DNA from: Perognathus longimembris pacificus
Lineage: Eukaryota; Chordata; Mammalia; Rodentia; Heteromyidae
NCBI RefSeq assembly: GCF_023159225.1
Contig: NC_063172.1
Span: 47,409,068-47,473,067 of the forward strand
Direction of reading: 5' to 3'
Length of the DNA stretch: 64,000 nt
Shown: positions 44,696 to 55,894 of the stretch, one piece after another
Layout of the letters: each line of letters starts with the position of its first letter
How positions within the stretch are numbered: the stretch's first letter is position 1
The notes under the pieces: generated by a model
The model's database searches: none
Seen by the model: only the letters and a program-made list of their open reading frames with translations
Told to the model about the DNA's origin: nothing
Program-made: the position numbers and the translations under genes

Positions 44696-47004
44696 AAAAC
44701 TCAAAAGATATATAACTGAAAAAAGAACACTCTCTTCGAGACAGATCTTTCTAATTACTGCTAGGAATCAATGTGAAGAAAATAAAGAGGATTTGATACA
44801 ATCTCATTTGTTACTAAGAGCAAAATAACAAAATGAAGCACACTTTACCAACCCTGTGGTGGTTTTTGAAGAACATGCCAGCTGGCATTTCAGATATGCA
44901 AGAAGTAGATAGTCACCTATTACCCAAGGAACATTGATCAGGTCCTGTTCCATTGCTATTGCTCTAGTATAATAAATAAAGAAGACCTCTTTTCCCAAGC
45001 TGTAGTAAATTGCTCATATGGCATGTCTCAGGTAGGGAATTTTGTGAAAGTAGTCAGTACTCTGTCTGATCAGGGGACTTGTGAAGTCGGCCTTCGGGAA
45101 GGATTGCACAGGTAGTAGCTTCTCTTTAATCACACATTTTCTAGACTTTCGTCCTTTATTTGGGGGTAAAAAGTGTTCTGCCCTCCAGTAGCCTTCTAAG
45201 TTACTCACTCTTTCTTCTCCCTTCTTAAAAAGAAAACAAAAAAAAACCAACACATAAGTAGCCTTTTATAGTTATGTAAAATTCTAGAGAGAACTGACTT
45301 GGGATCATTTAATTATTATTGTGAGAGAAAAAATGTAAACTGAGTAGACTTCATATAAAATCCTCAGAACTGGTAGAGGAAGGAGATACAAATAGGCTTG
45401 GAGTATGAGCTAGAGGCAGGAAAAAAGGGGGAATGTAAATTTTTATAGTTACATGTATCTTCATAGTCTAATCTAGATAAATCTAGAATAATAATCTATC
45501 AAATAATTAAAACATAGTGATATTCAGTAGTGTTCCAGACATCATCTGTTAATATCTGAAATTGTTGCAGAAATTTTCATTTTTACAATCAGAAAAGAAA
45601 ACTTACTCAAGAATGAATGTAGATAAAATGAAAGAAAGTTTTCTATAAAGTCTGCTTTCTGATCATGAGCCTATTATAACTAAGCCAAGGAAACTAACTA
45701 CACAAGAAAGTGCTTCCTTAGTGGACACAAATATAAGGATGAAAAGTTGGGGGTTTAATTAAAATAGGTTCTTCATTGATATTTGAACTACTTGAAGCAA
45801 ATCAGAATTATAAAAATAAAACACATAGGTTTTCAAAACAAAGCACACAGGAGAGGGTACATTTTCTAAGGTTTTGGAGGGCATTGAGTAGTTGATGAAG
45901 CATAGGCAAAAAATAAATTTCCCCATGAAAAGAAGTATGATTCTTTCAGTGTAATGTCTTGGAAGCATGGAGAAATATGCTATATCATTCACATGTTGCT
46001 TTTTAGACTGCTAGAAACACACACAGGATTCTGACAAGCCAGTTTAGATTAACCAGATAAACCTCAGAGCGCTTTAATCTAGATAACAGGAAGTGCAGAG
46101 ATCTAAGTAGTCACTTTCACTGAGGGACATAGAGTATATGGGCCCTAAACCAAGGACCAAAGTTTATACCACATAAAGAACTTGGAATGTAGATACAGTT
46201 TGACAAAGGACATTTTGTCTCTTACCTTAAGAAATGCTGTGCCTTGCTAAATCATAAAATAAAACTAAGAAATAAAGATTGATTCTGTACTGGTAAGAAA
46301 TCTAGCACTTGGTTAGGGTTGGTAAAGGGGAGACAGTAGATGGGTGATAGATAAATTAAGCTTTCTTTGGGGAGTAAGTACTACAGCTAACTGTAGTGAT
46401 GGATATCCTTGACATACTTATGAGTACACTGATATCAACTGAATCATGTTCTCTAAGAGGAAACGTGGTAAAGTGTGTGAATTATATTGTTAAAAAGCTC
46501 ATAAGAAGCAAAAACTATCAAGCTGAAAATAATTGGGCAAATGAGCCACTAATTGCAAAAAAGGTATATGTGACTTACCATGAGCTGACTAGAGCAGGAT
46601 TAAATCAGAAACTTTACCTTTCATCATTCCACAAACTAAAGAATAGTAGTATAGTATTAGTAAAATGCTATTGATCAGATTCACACTTTTCCATAGACAG
46701 AGTTTTGCTGCCTAACTCAACAAAATGAAATTCTTAATTGTGTTGTCTATTTTTCTCATTCACTATCTCCCATCCAGACCCTTCCTCATGGAACCCAACT
46801 ATTCTGTCCTCTTGGGACAGAACCACCCTAAATTCAAATATTGCTTGCATCATATTTTGATTAGGACCAACAAGCCAAAGTCAAATATATGGAAAGGCAC
46901 TTTAGAATTTAAAAAGACAATTTTCCTGGTTCTTATGATGTGTTTTAGTTTTAAAAGAGCACGCCACTATGATTAGCCATTGATCGCTCAGCATTCTTCA
47001 AAAG
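44696..47004. other. Unassigned sequence, mostly unique
   Basis: Short frames (60-92 codons) only, none with domain features. 47181-47889 is also unassigned apart from the CA repeat. Confidence 0.5.
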
Positions 47005-47082
47005 AAGTCCATATTTTTCCCCTCTGTATTACAGATGAGAAAACTGAAGCAAGCTAAGAAAATGCCCAAGCATAGACTTTAA
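47005..47082 (-). mobile_element. MIR core remnant, antisense
   Basis: TTTTTCCCCTCTGTATTACA, GATGAGAAAACTGAAGCAAG and CTAAGAAAATGCCCAAGC. Confidence 0.6.
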
Positions 47083-47094
47083 ACGTCTTTTGGG

Positions 47095-47180
47095 GGCATT
47101 GTTGGTGATGGAAACCAGGGCCTGGCATATTCTAAGAAAATTCTCTGCCACTTGAGCTGTATCCCTATATCTCTAGCTCC
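47095..47180 (-). mobile_element. ID-like SINE, antisense, old
   Basis: GGCATTGTTGGTGATGGAAA, CCAGGGCCTGGCATATTCTA and CTGCCACTTGAGCTGTATCC look like the complement of an ID-like monomer. Confidence 0.5.
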
Positions 47181-47417
47181 TCATTCTCCCTACCTAATCT
47201 GTGTTGTATGTTAATTTCCCAGCGGATATATATGTGAGTTGAGATAAAAATACACATGTATGTATTTACATGTACATATACATCAAAATCTCATGCAAAC
47301 TTGGAGATTTAAAATGAAACAAAATTTATAATTTTCTATCAATGATTGGCATGTTTTTGCTCATTCTCAATATAAAAGAAGTTTTTGTCAATGCACACAA
47401 ACTCACTTATGTAACAC

Positions 47418-47452
47418 ACACACATACACACACACACAATACACACACACAG
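47418..47452. repeat. (CA)n microsatellite, interrupted
   Basis: CA dinucleotides with TA and AT interruptions. Confidence 0.85.
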
Positions 47453-47889
47453 AAGGAGTATTCATGTTTTCCCCTAAAGCTATAAAAAGGTTACCTAATC
47501 TAAAAAAAGATATTCAGTTTCACATCTTATGAGATGCTATATAGTTTTAATATCTGTCCTGCCCTGCAGCTATCTCCCAATAATAAACTATACATAGGAA
47601 TCAAAGTATAAAGGGAAAATAAAGATATATACTGACACCAATATGAGAAACAAAATGTTTGGAAATGCAGAGAGAGTATTAATAAATAGTGACATTTTCA
47701 GTTGAACTTTATGATATTGAATTATTCTTAAATAATTGTATCACAAATTGTATCACAAATCTGGTTATTTGGTTTTAGTCTTAGATGTAAGAAGAGTTAC
47801 AGTTAAATCTTGAAAAATTTACCTGGCAGGTTAAATTCTACTCAAAGAAGCAATAGCTGAATTGTAGTTAATTACCAAGCTTTTAATTC

Positions 47890-47905
47890 TTAGGAGTACA
47901 TTTTA
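47890..47905. repeat. Target-site duplication, 3' side of the young L1
   Basis: The 16-bp sequence TTAGGAGTACATTTTA is identical to 52229-52244. It adjoins the T-rich strand of the element's poly(A) tail. Confidence 0.93.
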
Positions 47906-48167
47906 TTTTTATTTTTATTTTATTTATTTTATTTTTTTATTTTTTTAATTTTTTTTTTTATTAATTGGACATAATTTTTTTTACAAGGTGTTGTGCAAAG
48001 AGGGTGCAGTTACATAGTAGGGCAGTGTGTACATTTCTTATGATATCTTACAACCTGTTTTTCTATCCCTTGTCTAGGTCAGGTTGACATATATGCAATA
48101 TACAATGTATCAAGAACATATACAGTATTCACAGACTTGGTCTCTACTGTCTCTCCGTCTCCCTTTG
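47906..48167 (-). other. 3'UTR, polyadenylation signal and tail of the young L1
   Basis: About 200 bp separate the ORF2 stop from an AATAAA-containing A-rich tail. The 3'UTR shows no similarity to the 3'UTR of the other L1 lineage in the window (10868-11366) and lacks its long G-rich tract. Confidence 0.8.
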
Positions 48168-51100
48168 TTAACAGTCATATATCAGGGAGATCATGCCCCT
48201 TTGTTTTCTGTGTTCTAGGCTTGTCTCACTCAACATTATTTGTTCGAGTTCCGACCATTTCCCTGCGAATAACAATATTTCACCATTCCTAATCGCTATG
48301 TAGTATTCCATTGTGTATAAGTACCATATTTTTTGGATCCATTCGTCTGTGGAGGGGCATCTGGGTTGTTTCCATATTTTAGCTATTGTGAATTGTGCCG
48401 CGATAAACATGGTAGTACAAATGCCTTTTTGATATCTTGGATTTTGCTGTTTAGGATAGATGCCTAGGAGTGGTATGGCTGGGTCATAGGGTAGGTCTAT
48501 ATTGAGCTTTTTGAGAAACCTCCATACTGTTCTCCAAAGTGGTTGTACTAATTTGCACTCCCACCAACAATGGAGAAGGGTTCCTCTTTCCCCAGAGCCC
48601 CTCCAGCATTTGTTGTTGCCTGAGTTCAGAGTATAGGCCATTCTAACTGGGGTGAGGTGGTATCTCAGGGTTGTTTTTATTTGCATTTCCTTTACTAGCA
48701 GGGATGTTGAGCATTTCCTCATATGTTTCTTTGCCATTTTTATATCTTCTCTTGTGAAGTCTCTCTTTAGCTCTTTTGCCCATTTCCTAATAGGTTTATT
48801 GGGCTTGGAGGGGCTTAGTTTTTTGAGTTCTCTGTAGATGACCGATATCAGGCCTTTGTCTGTTGCTGTGCTGGTAAATATCCTTTCCCATATCGTTGGC
48901 TGTCTTTCTATTTTGGTGGCTATGTCCTTAGCTGTGCAGAAACTTTTTAATTTGTAGTAGTCCCATTTGTCGAGTCTTTCTCCTATTTGTTGTGCCCCTG
49001 GGACTCTATTCAGGAAGTTCCTTCCTGTGCCTATAAGTTCTAGTGTCTTTCCTACTCTGTCCTTCAGTAGTTTCAAGGATTCAGGTCTGATGTTGAGGTC
49101 CTTGATCCATTTTGAGTTGATCTTGGTGCATGGTGATAGGCTTGGGTCTACTTTGAGTTTTCTGCATATGGCTGCCCAGTTCTCCCAGCACCAGTAGTTG
49201 AAGAGGCTATGTTTATTCCATTGTATATCTTTAGCTCCTTTGTCGAATATCAGTTGGCTGTAAGAGTGCGGTTTTATTTCTGGGTCTTCAGTTCTAATCC
49301 ATTGGTCTTCCGATCTGTTTTTATACCAATACCATGCTGTTTTTGTTATGATGGCCTTGTAGTAGATCTTGAAGTCAGGTATTGTGATACCTCCTGCATT
49401 GCTTTTTTTGCCTAGAATTGCTTTGGCTATTCTAGGTTTTTTGCTGTTCCATATGAATTTATGGATTGGTTTCTCTATTTCAGTGAAGAATGTGGCTGGG
49501 ATTTTGATAGGTATTGCATTGAATTTGTATAACAATTTGGGCAATATGGCCATTTTCACTATATTGATTCTGCCTACCCATGAGCATGGGAGGTCTTTCC
49601 ATCTCCTTGTGTCTTCTTTGATTTCCCTTATTAGATTTTTGTAGTTTTCATTGAATAGGTCCGTCACGTCCTTGGTTAAGTTGATCCCTAGGTACTTTAT
49701 TCTTTTTTTGGCTACTGTAAATGGAATTGTTTCCATAATTTCCTTTTCTGTTTGTCTATTGCTGGTGTACAGAAAAGCTGCTGACTTTTGTGGGTTGATT
49801 TTATATCCTGCTACTTTGCCAAATTGGTTTATTAGGTGTAGGAGTTTGGGTACTGAGGTTTTTGGGTCCTTCAGATACAAGATCATGTCGTCTGCGAATA
49901 GGGATAACTTGATTTCTTCCTTGCCGATGTGGATCCCTTTGATGTCCTCCTCTTGCCTTATTGCTATGGCTAGGGATTCCAGCACTATGTTGAACAGAAG
50001 TGGGGAGAGTGGGCATCCTTGTCTTGTTCCTGATTTTAGGGGGAATGACTTAAGTTTCTCTCCATTTAATATGATATTAGCAGTTGGTCTGTTGTATATG
50101 GCTTTTATTGTTTTGAGGAATGTTCCATCTATTCCTGTTCTCTCCAAAGCTTTTAATAGGTATGGATGTTGTATTTTGTCAAAGGCTTTTTGGGCATCGA
50201 CTGAGATAACAATGTGATTCTTGATTTTAGCTCTGTTTATGTGGTGAATTACGTTGATTGATTTACGGATGTTGAACCATCCTTGTGACTGAGGGATGAA
50301 GCCTACTTGGTCATGATGTATGATATTCTTGATCACTTTCTGGATCCTATTAGCTAATATTTTATTGAGGAGCTTTGCATCTGTGTTCATTAGTGATATT
50401 GGTCTGTAGTTCTCTTTTTTTGTTGGGTCTTTGCCTGGTTTGGGAATTAGTATGATATTAGCTTCGTAGAATGAGTTTGGAATTTCTCCCTCCATTTCTA
50501 TTTCGTGGAAGAGTTTGAGGAGTATTGGAATTAGCTCCTCACTAAAGGTTTTGTAGAATTCATTGGTGAATCCATCTGGGCCTGGGCTTTTCTTAGTAGG
50601 GAGGTTCTTGATTACCTCCTGTATCTCACCGTAAGTTATTGGTTTATTTAGCTGATTTATTTCTTCTTGGTTCAGTTTGGGCAGTTTGTACTTCTCTAAG
50701 AATTGATCCATTTCTGTAAAATTATTGTTTTTTGCTGAGTAGAGGTTTTGGAAATAGCTCCTTATGATTGTTTGAATATCGTGTGTACTTGTTGTAATTT
50801 TTCCTGTGGAGTCCCTGATTTTACGAATATGAGTCTCTTTTCTTTTTTTTGTAAGTCTTGCAAGGGGTCTGTCAATTTTGTTTATTTTCTCAAAGAACCA
50901 GCTTTTAGTCTTGTTTATTTGTTGAATGGTCTTTCTATTTTCAATCAGATTTATCTCTTCTTTAATCTTTGTGATCTCTCCTCTCCTAGTCGTTTTAGAT
51001 TCTGTCATTTCTTGTTTCTCCAGTTGTTTTAGTTTCATCGTGAGGGTATTCACCTGCTCTGCTTCCATTCTTTTAATGTGGGTGCTGAGTGCAATGATCT

Positions 51101-51992
51101 TGCCCCTCAGAACTGCCTTAGCTGTGTCCCATAGGTTTCTTTGTGATGTGTTTTCTTTGTCATTGTGGCTTATGAATTCGTTGATTTCATCTTTAATTTG
51201 ATCTGTGGCCCAAGTGTTGGATAGCAGCGTGGGGTTTAGCCTCCAAGAGTGTGTATAGGCTCTGTGGTATCCTTTGTTGTTGAGGGTTACCTTTAATCCA
51301 CTGTGGTCAGATATAATACATGGGATGACGTCAATACTTTTGTATTTGCTGAGGTTCTTTGTGTGGGCTATGACGTGGTCTATTTTGGAATATGATCCAT
51401 GGGCTGCTGAAAAGAAGGTGTATTGGGTCTCTGTGGGGTGAAAGGTTCTATATAGGTCTGTTAGATCCATTTGGGAAATGGTGTTATTTAGGTCCTCAGC
51501 TCCCTTACTAATCCTCTGAGTGTTGGATCTGTCTCTTGGAGAGAGAGGAGTATTAAAGTCTCCCACTATGATTGTGTTTGCGTCTATCTTGCTCTGTAAT
51601 TCTTTGAGAATTTGCTTGACATATGTCGGGCCTCTTTTGTTTGGTGAGTATACATTTATCACCGTGATTTCTTGATTCTGGATTTTTCCTTGTATTAATA
51701 TGTAGTGTCCTTCTTTGTCTTTTTGAGTGGACTTTAAAGAGAAGTCAAGCTTGTCTGAGATCAGGATGGCTACACCTGCCGTTTTGGTGGATGCATTTGC
51801 TTGGTAGATCTTGCTCCATCCTTTCACTCGAAGCCTGTTTTTGTCCCTTGCTGTAAGGTGGGTCTCTTGTAGACAGCAGATGTCAACTTTTTGTTTGCGA
51901 ATCCATTCTGCCAGTCTGCTCCTCTTTATCGGGGAGTTTAAACCATTTATATTTAAAGAGATCAAGGATAAGGGTGTTTTTTCTCCTTCCAT
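48168..51992 (-). CDS. LINE-1 ORF2 protein (endonuclease / reverse transcriptase), intact 1274-codon frame
   Basis: Seen: an uninterrupted 1274-residue frame, about the usual size of mammalian L1 ORF2p. Residues 1-240 form an APE-type endonuclease with N14, E43 (QETH), Y115, D145 and N147 (GDFN), D205-H206 and S228-D229-H230, at the same numbers as I recall for human L1. The reverse transcriptase spans about 460-780, with D599 (VISVDA) and the FADD box at 699-702. The C-terminal Cys-rich segment reads C1129-x3-S1133-x7-H1141-x4-C1146, so the second Cys is replaced. Known for the family: the protein nicks target DNA and reverse-transcribes its own mRNA and SINE RNAs. The start at MEGEKTPL lies 45 nt after the ORF1 stop, the usual L1 arrangement. 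The element lacks a 5'UTR promoter and most of ORF1, so autonomous activity is not expected. Frame integrity indicates recent insertion, not function in the host. Confidence 0.97.
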   Translation of the reverse strand: MEGEKTPLSLISLNINGLNSPIKRSRLAEWIRKQKVDICCLQETHLTARDKNRLRVKGWSKIYQANASTKTAGVAILISDKLDFSLKSTQKDKEGHYILIQGKIQNQEITVINVYSPNKRGPTYVKQILKELQSKIDANTIIVGDFNTPLSPRDRSNTQRISKGAEDLNNTISQMDLTDLYRTFHPTETQYTFFSAAHGSYSKIDHVIAHTKNLSKYKSIDVIPCIISDHSGLKVTLNNKGYHRAYTHSWRLNPTLLSNTWATDQIKDEINEFISHNDKENTSQRNLWDTAKAVLRGKIIALSTHIKRMEAEQVNTLTMKLKQLEKQEMTESKTTRRGEITKIKEEINLIENRKTIQQINKTKSWFFEKINKIDRPLARLTKKRKETHIRKIRDSTGKITTSTHDIQTIIRSYFQNLYSAKNNNFTEMDQFLEKYKLPKLNQEEINQLNKPITYGEIQEVIKNLPTKKSPGPDGFTNEFYKTFSEELIPILLKLFHEIEMEGEIPNSFYEANIILIPKPGKDPTKKENYRPISLMNTDAKLLNKILANRIQKVIKNIIHHDQVGFIPQSQGWFNIRKSINVIHHINRAKIKNHIVISVDAQKAFDKIQHPYLLKALERTGIDGTFLKTIKAIYNRPTANIILNGEKLKSFPLKSGTRQGCPLSPLLFNIVLESLAIAIRQEEDIKGIHIGKEEIKLSLFADDMILYLKDPKTSVPKLLHLINQFGKVAGYKINPQKSAAFLYTSNRQTEKEIMETIPFTVAKKRIKYLGINLTKDVTDLFNENYKNLIREIKEDTRRWKDLPCSWVGRINIVKMAILPKLLYKFNAIPIKIPATFFTEIEKPIHKFIWNSKKPRIAKAILGKKSNAGGITIPDFKIYYKAIITKTAWYWYKNRSEDQWIRTEDPEIKPHSYSQLIFDKGAKDIQWNKHSLFNYWCWENWAAICRKLKVDPSLSPCTKINSKWIKDLNIRPESLKLLKDRVGKTLELIGTGRNFLNRVPGAQQIGERLDKWDYYKLKSFCTAKDIATKIERQPTIWERIFTSTATDKGLISVIYRELKKLSPSKPNKPIRKWAKELKRDFTREDIKMAKKHMRKCSTSLLVKEMQIKTTLRYHLTPVRMAYTLNSGNNKCWRGSGERGTLLHCWWECKLVQPLWRTVWRFLKKLNIDLPYDPAIPLLGIYPKQQNPRYQKGICTTMFIAAQFTIAKIWKQPRCPSTDEWIQKIWYLYTMEYYIAIRNGEILLFAGKWSELEQIMLSETSLEHRKQRGMISLIYDC

Positions 51993-52037
51993 TTTCTTGG
52001 TGGGCTGTTTTTTCTTCTTTTTTTTTCCTTCTTGTCT

Positions 52038-52228
52038 TTAGTGAGCTTGTGTTTCTGCTGGGCTTTGGCTATTGAAGTTTCTTTCTGATTCTGTCTGTGT
52101 GTCTTTTACGATCTCTGTTGGGTGGGGTTCCCCTCTTAATATTCGCTGTAGGGCTGGTTTTTTATTCACATACTCCTTTAGCTCCTCTTTGGTGTGGAAA
52201 GATCTGGTTCTCCCTTCGAATGTGAACT
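52038..52228 (-). pseudogene. LINE-1 ORF1 C-terminal fragment (last 62 codons)
   Basis: In the frame ending at TAA (complement of 52038-52040), the sequence translates without stops through RSFHTKEELKEYVNKKPAL and ends in ETQAH. This matches the C-terminal domain of L1 ORF1p, the RNA-binding chaperone that coats L1 RNA. The fragment begins at the 5' truncation point of the insertion, so the coiled coil, RRM and start codon are absent and no protein is expected. Confidence 0.85.
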
Positions 52229-52244
52229 TTAGGAGTACATTTTA
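52229..52244. repeat. Target-site duplication, 5' side of the young L1
   Basis: Perfect 16-bp match to 47890-47905. It marks the 5' truncation point of the L1 inside ORF1. Confidence 0.93.
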
Positions 52245-52350
52245 GAATATTAGTATGAAAATTGTCTTTTTTCTTTTGCTATTGTTCTTGTAAGACTTGT
52301 ATTTCAATAAATAAAATTGAAAAAAGACTGGTATTTTAAAATATTTTATG

Positions 52351-52388
52351 AGCTGGGGATATGGCCTAGTGGCAAGTGTGCTTGCCTC
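52351..52388 (+). mobile_element. Tail-less insertion of the IDL SINE head (38 bp, 5' tRNA-half-like)
   Basis: Only the first 38 nt of the ID-like monomer are present, from AGCTGGGGATATGGCC to GTGCTTGCCTC, with no A tail. A perfect 13-bp duplication, AAAATATTTTATG, flanks it (52338-52350 and 52389-52401). The end corresponds to the tRNA anticodon-loop region. This fits the known class of tail-less retropseudogenes made from truncated tRNA or tRNA-related RNA. Confidence 0.85.
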
Positions 52389-52589
52389 AAAATATTTTAT
52401 GTTTTCTTTTTGGTGAAGACTAACTTATCTGAGTTTTGTCTTATTACTTATGCTTTGGGAGTTATTTGTAAGTATCCTTAGCCAAACAGCTATTTATTTT
52501 TGAGCTCTCGAGTTATTTAGTAGCATTTTAGTGTTCGGAAGTGTTTAGAAGTGAAATGTTAATTAATTAATTTATATTTATCTTGTTAA

Positions 52590-52702
52590 TATGGAGGCCT
52601 GTATTGTTCAATCTGGTCTGAAATTCCTGAATTTAAGTAATTGTTCTGCCTTAACATACCACATATTTGGAATTACAGATGTTTACCACCATACTCACCT
52701 GC
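52590..52702 (-). mobile_element. Old B1/7SL-like SINE fragment, antisense
   Basis: CAATCTGGTCTGAAATTCCT, TGAATTTAAGTAATTGTTCT and TTGGAATTACAGATGTTTAC resemble the antisense of a 7SL-derived SINE. The adjoining pyrimidine tract may have grown from it. Confidence 0.45.
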
Positions 52703-52704
52703 CT

Positions 52705-52983
52705 TACTTTTTTTATTCCCTCCCTTTCTTCTTCCCTCCTTCCCTTTCTTCTTGCCTCCTTCCCTTCCTTCCTTCCTACTTTTCTTCCCTCTTCATCTCG
52801 CTCATCTTCTATTTCTTTTTTCTTTCTTACTCTCTTTCTCTTCCTCTCCTTTTTATTTCTCTTTTTCTTCCTTTACTTCTCTCTTTCTTTCTCTCATCCC
52901 CTCCCTCCCTCCCTCCCTCCCTCCCTCCCTCCCTCCCTCCCTCCCTCCCTTCCTTCCTCCCTTCTCCTCTTCCTTCATCCCTT
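52705..52983. repeat. Polypyrimidine tract with (CCCT)n core, about 280 bp
   Basis: Degenerate TTCC/CTTT grades into a clean CCCT array at 52900-52949. Frames rich in Leu, Phe, Ser and Pro across it are artefacts. Confidence 0.93.
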
Positions 52984-53052
52984 TCTGTGGCACTAGAGAC
53001 TATACCCAGAAAGTCAGTGTAAGTACCTTATACTGAACTATATCCCCAGACC
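52984..53052 (-). mobile_element. ID-like SINE fragment, antisense
   Basis: GTGGCACTAGAGACTATACC, CAGAAAGTCAGTGTAAGTAC and TATATCCCCAGACC resemble a complemented ID-like head. Confidence 0.4.
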
Positions 53053-53879
53053 TACATTTTTCTTCTCTTTGGTTGCATAGCATAATTTTGTTTTGTTTTT
53101 TTAAGTGGGCATTTGCATTAGTAATCTTTTCTTGGTAGAAGTCAGCATCAGAGTGATTTGGGAGTGACTATTGGATTTTAATCCCTCATTCTTGGCTGTG
53201 GTAGAAGTCTTTTTGAACCCATAATACATGCGTTCACAGCATTCCTTCTCCTCCTATAAGCCATAGTGGTGTTCCTATATGCACCATGCTCCATGTTGTT
53301 CTTTTTTTCAGCATACTTGACTGAGAAAAAAGAAGAAAGGTTTCATATTTCCAGCTTATTTCCCTGATAATGTGTGTCTTTGTGAAGAATCAACTTTTCC
53401 TGCCCACTCCCTACCTGGTAAAGACACTCTTACTTTACTGTACCCATTCACTTCACTGTCTTCTAAATCCTCAGGAAACCAGATGTCCACTCATATATTC
53501 TCTTCAACTTAGAGGCTATCTTTTGATTTGGAGAGATTGAAAAACCTTCCAATTTCTTGCCTTCCACAGTCTTTAATCCTGGGGACATTATTGTAATCCT
53601 CACCATTGTCTGCCTCAATTTCATTTTCCATGCCTATATTTTTTTATCTCCATGGTGATTCTTATTCTTCCCTATCCTTTATCTGAGGACTTTGTAGCTC
53701 TCAATGTCTCCCCAGGTACAAGGCTGTCAGATGACAACTCTTCTTTACTCAGCAGTGAATTCAAAAGTTTCACTAGATTTCTTTTCTCTCTGAGGTGTTA
53801 TCACATTGCTTTATTGACCTTATTCTAGTGGGCTAGCCTGGCAGGAGGGGAATGGACTTTCTCCAGAGAGGTAATGTCA
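53053..53879. other. Unassigned sequence
   Basis: No repeat recognised. It may include a further decayed unit of the tandem repeat that follows. 54426-54825 is unassigned too. Confidence 0.4.
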
Positions 53880-54425
53880 CACATGATGTTTTTTCTTTGT
53901 TTCTGTCAGGCTCTGAGTCTGTATCAGACTCAGCATCAAGACCAGAAAGCACATGTCCTTTTAGATATGGCTTCTTAGAATGGCACAAATCATATTGGAT
54001 CACTTCATTGACTTTGGCATTAGCCCTCTCACTGAAATAGAAATGTAAAATGTTATTTCAAGAGGTCCTAGCAAATCTTTTTTCCTATGGCAGTTCATAC
54101 CTAATGTGTGCTTCAGTGGCATCTTCTTCTTTATACAACTCTGTGTCTACATCAGGCTCCAGATCAAACCCAGAAAGTCAACCTCCAAGGAGATGTGGCT
54201 TCACAGACTGGCTCTCTTGAGGATGTAGCAATCTGCATCATAAAATCTCACCCAAGGCTCAGATTCTTTTCTTTCCAATGTGGCAGTTCAGATACCCATG
54301 TGCTTCAGTATCAGTGTCCTTTTGTTCATACTGTTCTATATCTCATTTGTGTCCACTTCAGATTTCAAACCAGGACCAGCAAGCCTATATCCTAATGGAT
54401 GGTGTGGATTTTCACTGACGTGCAT
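53880..54425. repeat. Three degenerate tandem units of about 205-230 bp
   Basis: Related segments start near 53921 (CAGACTCAGCATCAAGACCA), 54149 (ATCAGGCTCCAGATCAAACC) and 54353 (CACTTCAGATTTCAAACCAG). A second shared motif is GGCAGTTCATACC (54091) versus GGCAGTTCAGATA (54285), each followed by GTGCTTCAGT. I do not recognise the family. Confidence 0.55.
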
Positions 54426-54825
54426 AGACAGTTGGATTGCTTAATTAACTTTATGACACTGGGCCAGGTAGATGGGTAAAGGGTAGTAGCTCTGAGAAGA
54501 CTGGCTTTCTTTTCTTTTCTGCTGCCATGCTGAATGAGGGTTACTTCTGATTTCACATTATTATGTCTTTTAGCCAATGGAATAATCCCATACCCAAGCT
54601 TTTTCCAAGTTCATTCCCATGCTATGCTTGACTTCATTACCATTTCATCTCTTATATATTCAAGACTCAGCTTCAGTAGCACCACAAATGTTTGCTTATT
54701 TATACTTATAATTGCTTAAGGCTCAGGAAAGTTATGGGGAAATAACTATAAGACTGTATTCCTGGCATCCCTATGACAAAGGCCAGATCACACAGAATGA
54801 CTGGATTCTTTAAATTTTTCTAGAA

Positions 54826-55145
54826 TTCAGCCAGGCACTGTGACTCATGCTTGTAAAACTTGGGAGGTAGAGATTAGGAGGGTTGTGGTTTGATACTAAC
54901 ACTGTACACATCTAGTGGGATACCATCTCACTGTGTTACTGTGCATCAGTCATCCCAGATACAAGAGAAGTATAATAGAAAGTGGGAGTTTATGTTCTGG
55001 GTATAAATGTGAGACTGTCACAAAATAACCAAAACACAAAGGTGTGAGAATGTGGCTCAAGTGGTAAAATACTTGTGTAGCAAGTACAAGACTTTGTTTT
55101 CAACCCTAGGGATGACCCACCTCAACAACACAAAAACAAAAAGAA
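54826..55145 (+). mobile_element. Old dimeric SINE (7SL-like head, ID-like right half)
   Basis: CCAGGCACTGTGACTCATGC, TTGGGAGGTAGAGATTAGG and, after a non-SINE linker, GAATGTGGCTCAAGTGGTAA and TAGCAAGTACAAGACTTTG with an A-rich tail. Confidence 0.5.
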
Positions 55146-55229
55146 AACAAAATGTTCTTTCAGAATTCTACTGCTAAAGACCCACTTTTACTCTCTACTC
55201 TCATTTCCTCTTTCTCAAAGCCAGTATTT

Positions 55230-55251
55230 ATCATCATCATCATCATCATCG

Positions 55252-55283
<32 letters not shown>
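55230..55283. repeat. (ATC)n microsatellite, 18 units
   Basis: ATC trinucleotides with a single GTC interruption near 55251. Confidence 0.95.
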
Positions 55284-55894
55284 TTTAAGTAATTGTATAT
55301 AGGAATTGCAATTTAAGAAAATAGTTTATGATACAATGCATCTTGATCAAGGTTACACCTTCCAATAGTCTCACCCATCCCTCCTCTATCCACTCTTTTC
55401 TTCACTTTTCTTAATTATGTAAGATATATATTGAATTCTTGAAAGCATTCTCTTCCTCTTTTCTTCAATTCCATACCATTTTCCCTTTGATTCCACCCAC
55501 CCCTTTCAAGTACCCAATTCCTAATATTTATTTTGTTGAACTTTGACTTTGCATTTCTAAGGAATTACACTATTAGAGTTCTCCTTTTACTCCTCACTTT
55601 CAATTAATATATTTGTATACATCTGCATGGCCAGTGGTCCTACTGAGGTGTATGTTTCTCCCCAGTTCTTAGGAGACCTCATACCATGCTTCAGAAAGCT
55701 GGACACATGATTGGGATTAAAAAAATGGCAGAAGACTAAAGGAAATCACAGAGACAGATGTCATGGGTGGAAAGTGGGATGCTCCTGGAAGAAAGCAAGT
55801 CAGATATATGAATTTGTCTGAAGCTTCTCATGCACAGGAGGACAAGTTCCCAGTGGAAGAGAAGAGAAAGAAACAAGATTTTTTTTTGTTTTAA
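55284..55894. other. Probable decayed L1 3'UTR, uncertain
   Basis: TTATGATACAATGCATCTTG and the pyrimidine-rich text after it have the flavour of an old antisense L1 3'UTR but cannot be assigned firmly. Confidence 0.35.

Larger units (their letters stand above)
47906..52228 (-). mobile_element. Young 5'-truncated LINE-1 insertion (about 4.3 kb) with target-site duplication
   Basis: Reading the minus strand, the element holds the end of ORF1, a 45-nt spacer, complete ORF2, a 3'UTR of about 200 bp, an AATAAA (47957-47962 on the complement) and an A-rich tail, seen as T-rich plus-strand sequence at about 47906-47960. It is bounded by a perfect 16-bp repeat, TTAGGAGTACATTTTA, at 47890-47905 and 52229-52244. 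The presumed nick site on the element's sense strand, TCT/AAAA, resembles the L1 endonuclease preference TT/AAAA. The 5' truncation falls inside ORF1. The intact ORF2 and perfect duplication both point to a recent event. Confidence 0.95.

Noticed and set aside
48652..52041. Plus-strand frames (up to 188 codons) opposite ORF2
   Set aside because: Shadows of the L1 ORF2 coding strand. Their lengths fit chance given the long opposite frame.
52591..53036. Overlapping frames of 109-143 codons rich in Leu, Phe, Ser and Pro
   Set aside because: They read through a polypyrimidine tract in all three frames, so none is a gene.
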